NCBI GenBank assembly: GCA_958296055.1
Contig: CATQHS010000001.1
Coordinates: 413,917 to 477,916, forward strand
Reading direction: 5' to 3'
From: an uncultured Acidimicrobiales bacterium
GTDB lineage: Bacteria; Actinomycetota; Acidimicrobiia; Acidimicrobiales; Aldehydirespiratoraceae
Length of the DNA stretch: 64,000 bases
Numbering within the stretch: position 1 is the first letter of the stretch; each line of letters opens with the position of its first letter. The position numbers were made by a program, and so were the translations under genes. Positions 56,018-64,000 of this stretch are shown here, in pieces. The notes under the pieces were generated by a model that was not told the DNA's origin, ran no database searches, and was given only the letters and a program-made list of their open reading frames with translations.

Positions 56018-56488
56018 TCAGGGCGGACCGAACAGTCCGTCGGGGGCGTCGACCTCGATGCGGCCCGGCCCGGCGGCGGTGACGAACCGCACCGGCACCA
56101 GCGACCCGTCGTCCAGCTCAAGCAGGTCGCTGGCCGGGTTGGACAAGACGCCGGTGACCGCCCCCCGGTCGGCGCCGGACCGGTCGAAGACCCGGGCCCC
56201 GATCAGCTCGTGGACCCAGAGCTCGTCGGGGTCTTCCAGCGGCTCGGCCCTCAGCGTCAGGCCGGCCAGCCCGGCGGCTTGGTCTCGGTCGGCGATGCCG
56301 ACGAAGGCCACCAGGAAGCGGTCGCGGTGGGGTCGGGATGCCGCCACCTCCAGCGGCCCCCGGTCGGTGGCCAGCACCGATCCCGGCGCCAGGCGCTCGG
56401 GCCGGTTTGACACCAGCTTCACCGCCACCTCGCCGGCCAGGCCATGGGCCCGGCCGATGCGGCCGACCTCAAGGAGCGGGCCCGTCAC
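56018..56488 (-). CDS. rimM: 16S rRNA processing protein RimM
   Basis: A 156-residue protein from GTG 56488. The N-terminal half has LEVGRIGRAHGLAGEVAVKL (family signature), and the PRC-barrel half has ELWVHELIGARVF, LLELDDGSLVPVRFV and IEVDAPDGLF. It assists maturation of the 30S head with S19. The order rpsP-khpA-rimM-trmD-rplS supports it. Confidence 0.95.
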   Translation of the reverse strand: MTGPLLEVGRIGRAHGLAGEVAVKLVSNRPERLAPGSVLATDRGPLEVAASRPHRDRFLVAFVGIADRDQAAGLAGLTLRAEPLEDPDELWVHELIGARVFDRSGADRGAVTGVLSNPASDLLELDDGSLVPVRFVTAAGPGRIEVDAPDGLFGPP

Positions 56489-56563
56489 CCGACCCGGCCA
56501 GCCGCCGAGGGAGCAGACCGGACCCGCCGGCCGCCACATTGAGGAACGGACCGGACCAGCCGA

Positions 56564-56815
56564 TCAGTCGACGAACTCGACCTCGACTTCGACATCGTCT
56601 TGGGACGCGGCCGCCTTGACCACGGTGCGGATGGCTCCGGCCACCCGGCCCCGCCGGCCGATCACCCGGCCCATGTCGCCGTCGGCCACCGAAACCTCCA
56701 GGCGCACCACCGAACCGGTCTCGGAGACGGCCACGGCGACCTCGTCGGGGTGGTCGACGATCCGGCGGACCACCAGATCGCACACCGCCCGGGCGGTGGG
56801 GGCCAGATCGCTCAC
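56564..56815 (-). CDS. khpA: KH-domain RNA-binding protein KhpA (YlqC)
   Basis: An 83-residue protein that is a single KH domain with the loop GRVIGRRGRVAGAIRTVV (about residues 50-67). In Gram-positives KhpA binds RNA, often with KhpB. The GTG start overlaps the rpsP stop (GTGA). It is encoded between rpsP and rimM, as is conserved. Confidence 0.94.
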   Translation of the reverse strand: MSDLAPTARAVCDLVVRRIVDHPDEVAVAVSETGSVVRLEVSVADGDMGRVIGRRGRVAGAIRTVVKAAASQDDVEVEVEFVD

Positions 56816-57228
56816 GACTCCACCGCCCGCTCGGGCTCAGACTCAGCAGCGGCAGGCACCGGGGCGGACTCGGGCGGGGCGGCCACGGGGGCGGCGGCGG
56901 AAGGCTCGGGCGAAGCGGCCACGGGGGCGGCGGCGGAAGGCTCGGGCGAAGCGACTACTGGGGCGGCGGCGCCGGACTCGAAGGCGGTCCAGGCTCCGCT
57001 AATGCCGAGCAGCTTGCGCACCCGGTCGGTGGGCTGGGCGCCGTGGCGGAGCCAGTGCAGGGCCCGCTCGTTGTCCACTCTCACCACCGACGGGTCGGGC
57101 CGGGGGTCGTAGGAACCGACGATCTCGATGAAGCGGCCGTTGCGGGGCGACCGGGCATCGGCGGCCACGATGCGGTAGGTGGGCTGCTTCTTCTTGCCCA
57201 TGCGCATGAGACGGAGCTTGACGGCCAC
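56812..57228 (-). CDS. rpsP: 30S ribosomal protein S16 with repetitive C-terminal tail
   Basis: The S16 core spans residues 1-85 (VKLRLMRMGKKKQPTYRIVAADARSPRNGRFIEIVGSYDPRP). A 50-residue Ala/Pro/Glu tail follows, with an exact 36-base duplication encoding AAAPVAASPEPS (about 56880-56955) and a third degenerate unit. S16 itself is usually about 80-90 residues; such tails occur in high-GC actinobacteria. GTG start at 57228. Confidence 0.95.
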   Translation of the reverse strand: MAVKLRLMRMGKKKQPTYRIVAADARSPRNGRFIEIVGSYDPRPDPSVVRVDNERALHWLRHGAQPTDRVRKLLGISGAWTAFESGAAAPVVASPEPSAAAPVAASPEPSAAAPVAAPPESAPVPAAAESEPERAVES

Positions 57229-57238
57229 GGCAGTCAAT

Positions 57239-58723
57239 TCAACGGCGGAAATCGCCGCTTTCCAACCCCGGAAGCGACAGCGGCGGGATCGGCGCCGGTC
57301 CCTTGGGCGTGGTGCGGCCCCCGGAACTCCGACCGCCAGTGGTGGTGCGGCCCCCGGGCGCACCGACCCGGCCCCCGGACCGCCGCCCGCCCCCGGGGGG
57401 TTTGCGGCCCTTGGCCGGCCGGCCCAGGGGCCCTTTGGAGCCGAGCCCGCCCAGGCCTTTCATCATGGTCCGCATCTGCTTGAACTGCTCGACCAGAGAC
57501 TTCACGTCGGCAGGCCGGCAGCCGGACCCGGCGGCGATGCGGCGGCGGCGGGAGGCATCGATGACTTCGGGGGCGGCCCGCTCCCGGGGGGTCATGGAGT
57601 GGATCATGCCGGTGACTCGGGCCAGCCTGGAATCGTCGATCTCCGCGTCTTTGAACTGGCGGTTCATCCCCGGCACCATGGCCATCAGGTTCTTGAGGCT
57701 GCCCAGTCCCTGGATCTGGCGGAGTTGGTCCAAGAAGTCGTCGAAGGTAAAGGTGCCCTCCAGCAGGCGGGCGGCAGCCTCCTCAGCCTCCTCGGCCTCG
57801 AAGGCGGTCTCGGCCTTCTCGATGAGGGTCTCCACGTCGCCCATGCCCAGGATGCGGCTGGCCAGCCGGTCGGGGTGGAACGCCTCGAAGTCCTCGAGGC
57901 GCTCGCCGGTGGAGGCGAAGGCGATGGGCTTGCCCAGCACCTCGGCCACCGAGAGGGCGGCCCCGCCCCGGGCGTCGCCGTCGAGCTTGGTAAGGATCAC
58001 CCCGTCGAGGGCCAGCGCCCGGTCGAAGGCCGCCGCGGTGCGCACCGCGTCCTGGCCGGTCATGGCGTCGACGGCCAAGAAGGTGTAGTCCGGCTCCACC
58101 GCGGCCGATATCCGCCCGACTTGGTCCATCATCTCGGCATCGACGGCGAGGCGGCCGGCGGTGTCGACGATCACCACGTCGCGGCCGGTGCGGGCCGCCT
58201 CCTTGAGCGAGGCCCGGGCGGCCTTGACCGGGCTAGACGGGCGGCTGAACACCGTCACCCCGATCTGCTCCCCCAGAGTGCGGAGCTGCTCCACCGCAGC
58301 CGGGCGCTGCAGGTCGGCGCCGACCAGCAGCGGGTTGCGGCCCTGGGCCTTGAACCAGCGGGCCAGCTTGGCCGCGTTGGTGGTCTTGCCCGTTCCCTGC
58401 AGGCCGGCCAGCAGCACCACGGTGGGGGGCTTGGATGCGTAGGCGATCTTCAGCGGGCGGCCGCCGAGGGTGGCGGTCAGCTCGGCCAAAACGATCTTCA
58501 CCACCTGCTGGGCCGGGTTGATGGCCCGGGAGATCTGCTCGTCTAGGGCTTCGGCCCTGATCCGCTCGGTCAAGGCCTCGACCACGTCGAGGTTCACGTC
58601 GGCGTCGAGCAAAGCGGTGCGGATCTGGCCCAGCGTGTCGTCGATGTCGGCGGCGGAGAGCCGCCCCCGGCCCCGCAGCCGGGAGAAGATGGCGTCGAAT
58701 CGGTCGCTCAGCAGTTCCAGCAC
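57239..58723 (-). CDS. ffh: Signal recognition particle protein Ffh
   Basis: A 494-residue SRP54 GTPase. The N domain (LSDRFDAIFSRLRGRGRLSAADI) is followed by the G domain with GLQGTGKTTNAAKLA (about residue 105), DTAGRLAVD and TKLDGDARGGAALS, and the Met-containing M domain (GMGDVETLIEKAE, RRRRIAAGSGCRPADVKSLVEQFKQM). The C-terminus has a Gly/Arg/Thr-rich tail. It binds signal sequences and 4.5S RNA. The gene is 10 bases upstream of rpsP on this strand. Confidence 0.97.
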   Translation of the reverse strand: MLELLSDRFDAIFSRLRGRGRLSAADIDDTLGQIRTALLDADVNLDVVEALTERIRAEALDEQISRAINPAQQVVKIVLAELTATLGGRPLKIAYASKPPTVVLLAGLQGTGKTTNAAKLARWFKAQGRNPLLVGADLQRPAAVEQLRTLGEQIGVTVFSRPSSPVKAARASLKEAARTGRDVVIVDTAGRLAVDAEMMDQVGRISAAVEPDYTFLAVDAMTGQDAVRTAAAFDRALALDGVILTKLDGDARGGAALSVAEVLGKPIAFASTGERLEDFEAFHPDRLASRILGMGDVETLIEKAETAFEAEEAEEAAARLLEGTFTFDDFLDQLRQIQGLGSLKNLMAMVPGMNRQFKDAEIDDSRLARVTGMIHSMTPRERAAPEVIDASRRRRIAAGSGCRPADVKSLVEQFKQMRTMMKGLGGLGSKGPLGRPAKGRKPPGGGRRSGGRVGAPGGRTTTGGRSSGGRTTPKGPAPIPPLSLPGLESGDFRR

Positions 58724-58847
58724 GGCCGGCCCAGGCTACCGGGGCCGAAAGCCGGACAGATTCAAGCCTCGGCTACCGGGGGACGCGAGGCGGCCCCGGC
58801 TACCGGGGGCCGCGGCGGCCGAGGCCGCGCCGCGGCCCTTGAAGGGC

Positions 58848-59897
58848 TCAGGCCAGCAGGGCGTCGACGAAGGCGGCCTCGTCGAAGGGCACCAAGTCGT
58901 CGGCGCCTTCGCCCAGGCCCACCAGCTTCACCGGAACGCCGAGCTCCTCCTGCACGGCCACCACGATGCCGCCCTTGGCCGACCCGTCCAGCTTGGTTAG
59001 GACCACGCCGGTCACGTCCACCGCCTCGGTGAACTCCCGGGCCTGGACCAGGCCGTTCTGGCCGGTGGCCGCGTCGAGCACCAGCAGGGTCTCGGTGACC
59101 TCCCCGGCCCCCTTGGCCGCCACCCGGCGGATCTTGCTCAGCTCCTCCATCAGGTTGGACCGGTTGTGGAAGCGGCCGGCGGTGTCGGCCATCACCAGGC
59201 CCGCGCCCCGGGCCGCGGCCGACTCGACGGCGTCGTAGATCACCGAGGACGGGTCGGCGCCGGGCGAGCCCCGCACGATCCCGGCCCCGGCCCGGTCGGC
59301 CCAGGAGGCCAACTGCTCGGCGGCCGCGGCCCTAAAGGTGTCGCCCGCGGCCAGCATCACGCCCACGCCGGCGCCAGCCTCCCGGCGGGCCAACTTGCCG
59401 ATGGTGGTGGTCTTGCCCACCCCGTTGACCCCCACGAACAGCCAGACCGCGGGCCCGGCCTCGTCGGCGCGGTAGGCCAGGGAGCGGTCGTGGCCCCCAA
59501 GCCGCTCGGTCAGCTCGGCCCGCAGCGACTCCAGCACCGTCTCGGGCCTCTCAGGCGGGGCGGCCGCGGCCGCCCGGGCCCGGGCCCCGGCGATCACCTC
59601 GGCGGAGGCGGCCACCCCCACGTCGGCCCTGATCAGCGCTTCGGATAGCCGGTTCCAGGCCTCCTCCGACGGCGACGACCGGGACCGGACCGAGGCCAGC
59701 GATTCCGACAGGACGGCCCGGGTCCGGGCCAGCCGATCCCGCAGCGACGGCTGGGATCGGGTTTGGGGCGAATCGTCGCCGCCCCGGGGACCGCGGCCAT
59801 CGTCGTCAGCCCGGCCCCGCCGGGCCCGTACCAACAGCACCGCCGAGACCGCCAATATCACCAGGGCCGCCGCGGCGACGATCAGTATCAGCAGCAT
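58848..59897 (-). CDS. ftsY: Signal recognition particle receptor FtsY, membrane-anchored
   Basis: A 349-residue SRP receptor. It begins with a transmembrane helix (LLILIVAAAALVILAVSAVLLV) and a short basic/acidic linker, then the NG domain: LFVGVNGVGKTTTIGKLA, GDTFRAAAAEQL, VMADTAGRFHNRSNLMEEL, TKLDGSAKGG and the end GEGADDLVPFDEAAFVDALL. A TM-anchored FtsY is typical of actinobacteria. The 125-base gap to ffh contains three GGCTACCGGGG motifs. Confidence 0.96.
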   Translation of the reverse strand: MLLILIVAAAALVILAVSAVLLVRARRGRADDDGRGPRGGDDSPQTRSQPSLRDRLARTRAVLSESLASVRSRSSPSEEAWNRLSEALIRADVGVAASAEVIAGARARAAAAAPPERPETVLESLRAELTERLGGHDRSLAYRADEAGPAVWLFVGVNGVGKTTTIGKLARREAGAGVGVMLAAGDTFRAAAAEQLASWADRAGAGIVRGSPGADPSSVIYDAVESAAARGAGLVMADTAGRFHNRSNLMEELSKIRRVAAKGAGEVTETLLVLDAATGQNGLVQAREFTEAVDVTGVVLTKLDGSAKGGIVVAVQEELGVPVKLVGLGEGADDLVPFDEAAFVDALLA

Positions 59898-59984
59898 CGG
59901 CTTTCGAGCCTACCGGTGACGATCTGGACAGATCCGCCCGGCCGGAGGGTGGCCCGGGGGCCGCCGGCTACCCGGCGGCTCGGG

Positions 59985-61430
59985 TCACTCGTAGGTTCCG
60001 AGCTCGATTCCGATGACGAGGATCTCCCCGTCGCGGTCCACGGTCAGCTCCACCCGATCGCCGGGCCGGTGGAGCTTGACTGCGGCTGACAGCTCGAGGA
60101 TCCCGTTCATCGGCTCCCCGTCGAGGGCGGTGATGACGTCGCCGGTCAGCAGGCCGGCCTCGTCGGCGGGCGAGCCCTCGGCCACGTCGCTGACCAGGAT
60201 CTCGCCCGACCCGTCGTCGGAGCTGGTGATGCCTATGAAACCCAGCTCGAGCGACTCGCCGTCCACCACCCGCTGGGCGATCAGCAGGACGGTGTCGCTG
60301 GGCAGGGCGAACCCGACCCCCACGTTCGCGTTCAGGCCGCCGGTCTGGATCATGGTGTTCATCCCGACCACCCGGCCCTGTCGGTCGGCCAGGGCCCCGC
60401 CGGAGCTGCCGGTGTTGATGGGGGCGTCGGTTTGGATCATCCTCACCGGGATGGGCTCGGGGAAGTCCGAGCGATCGGGGAAGTCCTCGAAGTCGAAGTC
60501 GAACCCGTCGCCGTCGCCGAAGCCGTCGGGCGGGTCGAAGGGACCGGGTATGCCTCCGGCGGCGACGACCCGGACGGCGCTGACCACGCCCGCGGTGACC
60601 GACTCGGGCATCCCGAACGGGGCGCCGACGGCCACCGCCAACTGGCCCACTTCCACTGTGGATTGGCCGGCGAAGACGGCCGGGACCATGTCGGTGGAGT
60701 CGGGATTGACCCGGACCACGGCCACGTCGTGGTGCGGAGAGCCCCCGAGAACCTCGCCGGAGGCCCGGGTGCCGTCGGAGAAGATCACCTCCACCGTTTC
60801 GCTGCCGTTGACCACGTGCTGGTTGGTGACCACGTAGCCCTCGTCGGCGTCCCACACGACGCCCGAGCCCTGGCCCTCGCCGGAGATGATGACCACCACC
60901 GAGGGGGTCAGGACCCGGGCCACGGCCACCACCGGCTCGTCCGTCTCGAAGCCGGCCAGGGGGCCGGGCTCGGTCGGAACCAGGTTCGAGCCGGCAGCTT
61001 GGCCGCCGGCCGACTCGGCGACCGGGGCGGACTGGGCGGCGGGGCTGTCGCCCGGCTCGGGATCGGAGCCGCTGGACGCCGACACCAGGGTCGGGGCGGG
61101 CCCCGGGCCGGAGTCGTCGGAGGCGACCAGCACGCCGACGGCGAAGGCGCCGGCCAGCAGCCCCAGGGCGGCGACGACGGCCAGCGCCGCCATCCAGCCC
61201 TGGCGCCGAAGGCCGCCGGGGAGACCGCTGGGGTCGGTCGGCGTCCCCGAGGAAGTGGAGGAGGTGGAGGCCCCCGGGGAGGCCGCGGAGGGCGCCGGGG
61301 GCTCAACCGGGGGCGGCGGGGCGCCCGCGAGGGGCGTCTCGGCGCCGGTCGCCGGCGGGGAGGGGCTCTCTTCGGAGGGGTTCTCTTCGGAGGGAGCGGT
61401 GCTCGGAGTCACATTGGAAGCCGTGTCCAT
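59985..61430 (-). CDS. HtrA/DegP-type membrane-anchored serine protease with PDZ domain
   Basis: A protein of 481 residues from ATG 61430. The cytoplasmic Pro/Ser-rich segment (about 75 residues) is followed by a TM helix (WMAALAVVAALGLLAGAFAVGVLVA), a linker, then a trypsin-like domain with His in VVTNQHVV (about 208), Asp in SPHHDVAVV and Ser in NTGSSGGAL (about 343). A PDZ domain follows (ILVSDVAEGSPADEAGLLTGDVITALDG). It should act in extracytoplasmic protein quality control. An Asp/Phe-rich loop (FGDGDGFDFDFEDFPD) is unusual and may bind a cation. Confidence 0.93.
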   Translation of the reverse strand: MDTASNVTPSTAPSEENPSEESPSPPATGAETPLAGAPPPPVEPPAPSAASPGASTSSTSSGTPTDPSGLPGGLRRQGWMAALAVVAALGLLAGAFAVGVLVASDDSGPGPAPTLVSASSGSDPEPGDSPAAQSAPVAESAGGQAAGSNLVPTEPGPLAGFETDEPVVAVARVLTPSVVVIISGEGQGSGVVWDADEGYVVTNQHVVNGSETVEVIFSDGTRASGEVLGGSPHHDVAVVRVNPDSTDMVPAVFAGQSTVEVGQLAVAVGAPFGMPESVTAGVVSAVRVVAAGGIPGPFDPPDGFGDGDGFDFDFEDFPDRSDFPEPIPVRMIQTDAPINTGSSGGALADRQGRVVGMNTMIQTGGLNANVGVGFALPSDTVLLIAQRVVDGESLELGFIGITSSDDGSGEILVSDVAEGSPADEAGLLTGDVITALDGEPMNGILELSAAVKLHRPGDRVELTVDRDGEILVIGIELGTYE

Positions 61431-61545
61431 GGGGCTCAAGGTAGACCAACGGCCCGAAAGACCGGATAAAGCCACCGGACCTGGGTTGTCAGGCGGCGGA
61501 GGCCTCGGGCGGGGGCGGCGGATTGTCCGGTTGGTTGCGGCTGTC

Positions 61546-64000
61546 TCAGCCGGAGAAGGCGGGGTCGATGCTGAGGGCCCGGACGATGAGGGTGGCCATC
61601 TGGGCTCGGGAGACGGGCTGGTCGGGGCAGTATCGGAGGGGGACGGCGGCGCAGCCTCTGGTCACTGCGGCCTCATAGAGGGCCTCTGCGGCCAGCACGA
61701 CTGCGGGGTCTTGTCCTTGCATGTCCTCGAACAGGCCCCGGGGCTGCCCCTCGGCTAGGGCGAGGTGGGGGAACGCGGCGATCATCCCGACGGCTATATC
61801 GGCTCGGGTGGCTGCCGCTCCGGGGTTGAACTCGCCCCCGGGGGCGGCGACAACGCCCGCGGCCACGGCCCATTGCGCGTACGACGCGTACGAGGCGTCG
61901 CCGGGCACGTCTGACAACTCCACCCCTTCCACCGCCGGCGGGGCCGCGCCCGACAGGCGGGTCACCGCCCGGTACAAGAACACGGCCATCTGCCTGCGGA
62001 GGACGGGTTGGCTCGGGCAGAACAGCCGGGGCTCGTCGGCGCGGCAGCCCATCGTTATCCCCCATCCGAAGATGGCATCGATGTTGGCTTCATGACTGTT
62101 GCCGTCATCGTCGCTGAACCGGCCCTCATACGCCGGCTTTGTCGGGCCCCCGCCGTCACCCGTCGAGATTCGGGGCGGGGGAACATACGGGGGCGAGTCG
62201 TTGTCGGTGATCTCCAAGCTGATGGGCATCACATGGAGCAAGGACCCGCTGATGGTCACCGTGCCGCCCTGCACCAATATGGTCTCCGGGGTGGATCCCT
62301 CGAACCGGTTGTCGTCGTTGATCACCAGACTGAAAGCCGCCGTTCCCGACGCCGCATTGGCGGCGATCTGGACACTCCCCGGATACGCGTCGGTTAAATC
62401 AACCGAGCCCATATAGGTGACTCGGAAATCCTCGTCCGGGTCGAAGCTGGTATCGGCATCGGCGGTGGCGGTGCCGGCGACCACCCTGAACCTGACATCG
62501 GCTCCTCCGGCGGGAGCGGTGAACCCCGCCGGCAAGCTGACATTGAGGTTTAACTGGCTGGTGCCCGAGCCCTCTCCCAGCGAAGCAACCGGGTTCGGGG
62601 GGGTCGCCCCGTCATCCACGGTCAACGTGACGAAGCCGTCGGTTATGCTCAACTCGGCACCAGTGACGGTCACCGACGAGCCGCCCACCGTGGCCGACCC
62701 CGACAAAGCCACCTTTTCGATCCCCTCCGAAGTGCTGTCCGCCCTAGCGGTCAGCCCGAATGTCGCGCTTCCGCTCAAACTCCCGGCCGGGATCCTCACC
62801 GTGAACTGATTGCTCGTCTGATCGGTGGTGAAATCGCCCGAAGCCCCCAAAGTAGCCCCATCAGCCCCCCCGCCCCCCGCCACCGTGACCGTCACATCAG
62901 TAGCCGAGGTCAGAACCGTTGAAGTCCCCGCGAAACTAGCGGTAACCGTTATCGTCTGCGCCGAAGCGGACTCCGCCACCACCCCCGGGCTCACCGACAA
63001 CGCGATATCAGCGTCGTCGTCGGCGACGGTCAGCGAAACCGACTCCGCGGTAAAACTGGGGTGGCTGCCGCTCAAGGTCAAAGTCTCCGGGCCCTCGACG
63101 ACATCGTCGTCGGTGACGCTCAACCCGGCCAAAGTCCCCGAAACAGAACTGCTCACCGCGTTGGCCGGGATGCTCACCGCATTGGGCAGCGACGGCGCAT
63201 ACGAGAAGTCCGCCGCCCCGGCCGTGTCGCCCGACACCAACAGCGTGACATCAGTGGCCGAACCGTGCGCAGACGAGGTGGCGGCCGTCCCGCCCGACGA
63301 CTTGAAAGCGGCCGAAACGCTCACCCCGGAACCGCCCGTGCCCTCCGACAACACCGTGGCGCTCGGCGTTAAGAACACAGTCGAATCCGCGTCGGTGATC
63401 GCCAGATCAGCCTCGAGCACCGTATACCCCGACGCCGAACCGGTGAACCGAATCGTCTCAGGACCCTCAGCGACCCTGTCATCATAAGGAGTGACCGCCA
63501 CATCCGCCGACCCGCTAGTAGACCCCGAAGCAATCGACACCGCCACCGAAGAACCAGAGGCCCCATAATCACCCGTACACACCAGAGGCGACCCCGAACA
63601 CAACCCCGACGTAGCCGTCCCCCCCGACACCCCCACCGACACCGTCACCGACACATTCGAACTCACCGCCGCGCCCGCCGTCGCCACCACCCGCACCGTC
63701 TGAGCCCCGCCATCTTCGCCCACTGCAGTCAACGCATTGTCTGAAGCATCCGCGAAACTCAACGTGATAATGCCGTCGGCTATGCTCAACTCCGCATCGG
63801 TGACGGTCACCGACGAGCCCCCTACCGAAGCCGACCCGGACAAGGCCACCTTTTCGATCCCCTCCGAAGCGCCGTCTGCCCTAGCGGTCAGCCCGAAGGT
63901 TGCGCTTCCGCTCAAACTCCCGGCCGGGATCGTCACCGTGAACTGATTGCTCGTCTGATCGGTGGTGAAATCGCCCGAAGCCCCCAAAGTAGCCCCATCA
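61546..64000 (-). CDS. Surface protein with Calx-beta-like repeats and three S-layer homology units (N-terminus outside window)
   Basis: The frame is open to the right edge. Its visible 818 residues begin with tandem Calx-beta-like beta-sandwich modules (ADDDADIALSVSPGVVAES; LSVTDDDVVEGPETLTL). The last 190 residues are three SLH-type units: AIFGWGITMGC with CPSQPVLRRQMAVFLYRAV, then YAQWAVAAGVV with AAATRADIAV, then ALYEAAVTRGC with CPDQPVSRAQMATLIVRAL. Such C-terminal units are a hallmark of Acidimicrobiia secreted proteins. The protein is probably anchored to the cell envelope or released; the Calx-beta modules may bind calcium. Confidence 0.88.
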   Translation of the reverse strand, partial: DGATLGASGDFTTDQTSNQFTVTIPAGSLSGSATFGLTARADGASEGIEKVALSGSASVGGSSVTVTDAELSIADGIITLSFADASDNALTAVGEDGGAQTVRVVATAGAAVSSNVSVTVSVGVSGGTATSGLCSGSPLVCTGDYGASGSSVAVSIASGSTSGSADVAVTPYDDRVAEGPETIRFTGSASGYTVLEADLAITDADSTVFLTPSATVLSEGTGGSGVSVSAAFKSSGGTAATSSAHGSATDVTLLVSGDTAGAADFSYAPSLPNAVSIPANAVSSSVSGTLAGLSVTDDDVVEGPETLTLSGSHPSFTAESVSLTVADDDADIALSVSPGVVAESASAQTITVTASFAGTSTVLTSATDVTVTVAGGGGADGATLGASGDFTTDQTSNQFTVRIPAGSLSGSATFGLTARADSTSEGIEKVALSGSATVGGSSVTVTGAELSITDGFVTLTVDDGATPPNPVASLGEGSGTSQLNLNVSLPAGFTAPAGGADVRFRVVAGTATADADTSFDPDEDFRVTYMGSVDLTDAYPGSVQIAANAASGTAAFSLVINDDNRFEGSTPETILVQGGTVTISGSLLHVMPISLEITDNDSPPYVPPPRISTGDGGGPTKPAYEGRFSDDDGNSHEANIDAIFGWGITMGCRADEPRLFCPSQPVLRRQMAVFLYRAVTRLSGAAPPAVEGVELSDVPGDASYASYAQWAVAAGVVAAPGGEFNPGAAATRADIAVGMIAAFPHLALAEGQPRGLFEDMQGQDPAVVLAAEALYEAAVTRGCAAVPLRYCPDQPVSRAQMATLIVRALSIDPAFSG
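62623..63999. repeat. Two copies of a 240-base coding repeat
   Basis: 62623-62862 and 63760-63999 encode 80-residue segments that differ at about ten residues (both begin DGATLGASGDFTTDQTSNQF). They start 1137 bases (379 residues) apart inside the surface protein gene, implying duplication of a Calx-beta module pair. Confidence 0.85.

Overview
The window is GC-rich actinobacterial chromosome. Three things point to the class Acidimicrobiia: the order ftsY-ffh-rpsP-khpA-rimM-trmD-rplS followed by yraN, comM, dprA and xerC on one strand; a large Calx-beta/S-layer-homology surface protein with C-terminal units of the form GITxGC...CPxxxVxRxQMAxFLxRA; and several TAT or lipoprotein solute-binding proteins. 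The class is an inference from style, not from a marker gene.

Positions 1-15.6 kb hold a purine-type catabolic cluster. On the minus strand lie a divergent adenosine-deaminase-family enzyme, a BmpA/Nup-type nucleoside ABC importer (lipoprotein, double ATPase, two permeases), and two close adenosine deaminase paralogues flanking a Rieske oxygenase. Facing them are an 8-oxoguanine-deaminase-like and an SAH/MTA-deaminase-like amidohydrolase. Then come three adjacent plus-strand genes that are the most striking content of the window: an oxygenase with no Rieske domain, a reductase with an extra N-terminal Rieske domain, and a GST-like protein. This is the layout of NdmC, NdmD and NdmE, the N7-demethylase complex known from caffeine-degrading Pseudomonas. 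I infer uptake, deamination and N-demethylation of methylated purines or nucleosides.

Positions 15.6-24.7 kb hold an XdhC-YHS fusion, small uncharacterised actinobacterial genes (one truncated by an IS end), and a coxMSL operon whose large subunit carries the form I CO dehydrogenase loop AYRCSFR. A divergently transcribed MFS exporter follows, separated by a striking concentric palindrome.

Positions 24.7-34.1 kb hold a DUF222-HNH protein, an orphan HigA-type antitoxin and a branched-chain amino-acid-type (Liv) ABC system with unusual fusions. LivH, LivM and LivG are one polypeptide joined by a minisatellite-encoded linker. LivF is fused to an MFS protein, with a G7-tract frameshift. The solute-binding lipoprotein is divergent.

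Positions 34.1-54.7 kb mix housekeeping genes (xerC, dprA, comM, yraN) with accessory and conflict-type genes: an AT-rich GmrSD-like restriction enzyme, a fused MNT-HEPN protein, a Fic protein, an AAA ATPase behind a 20-bp triple repeat, and an overlapping LRV-repeat / MoxR ATPase / VWA-metallopeptidase operon. An intact IS481-family element splits the LRV gene, and removing it restores the frame. A PLD-SNF2 helicase follows. The rnhB and lepB genes often found between rplS and yraN are absent here.

Positions 54.7-64 kb hold the translation/SRP block, an HtrA-type protease and the surface protein, which runs off the right edge.
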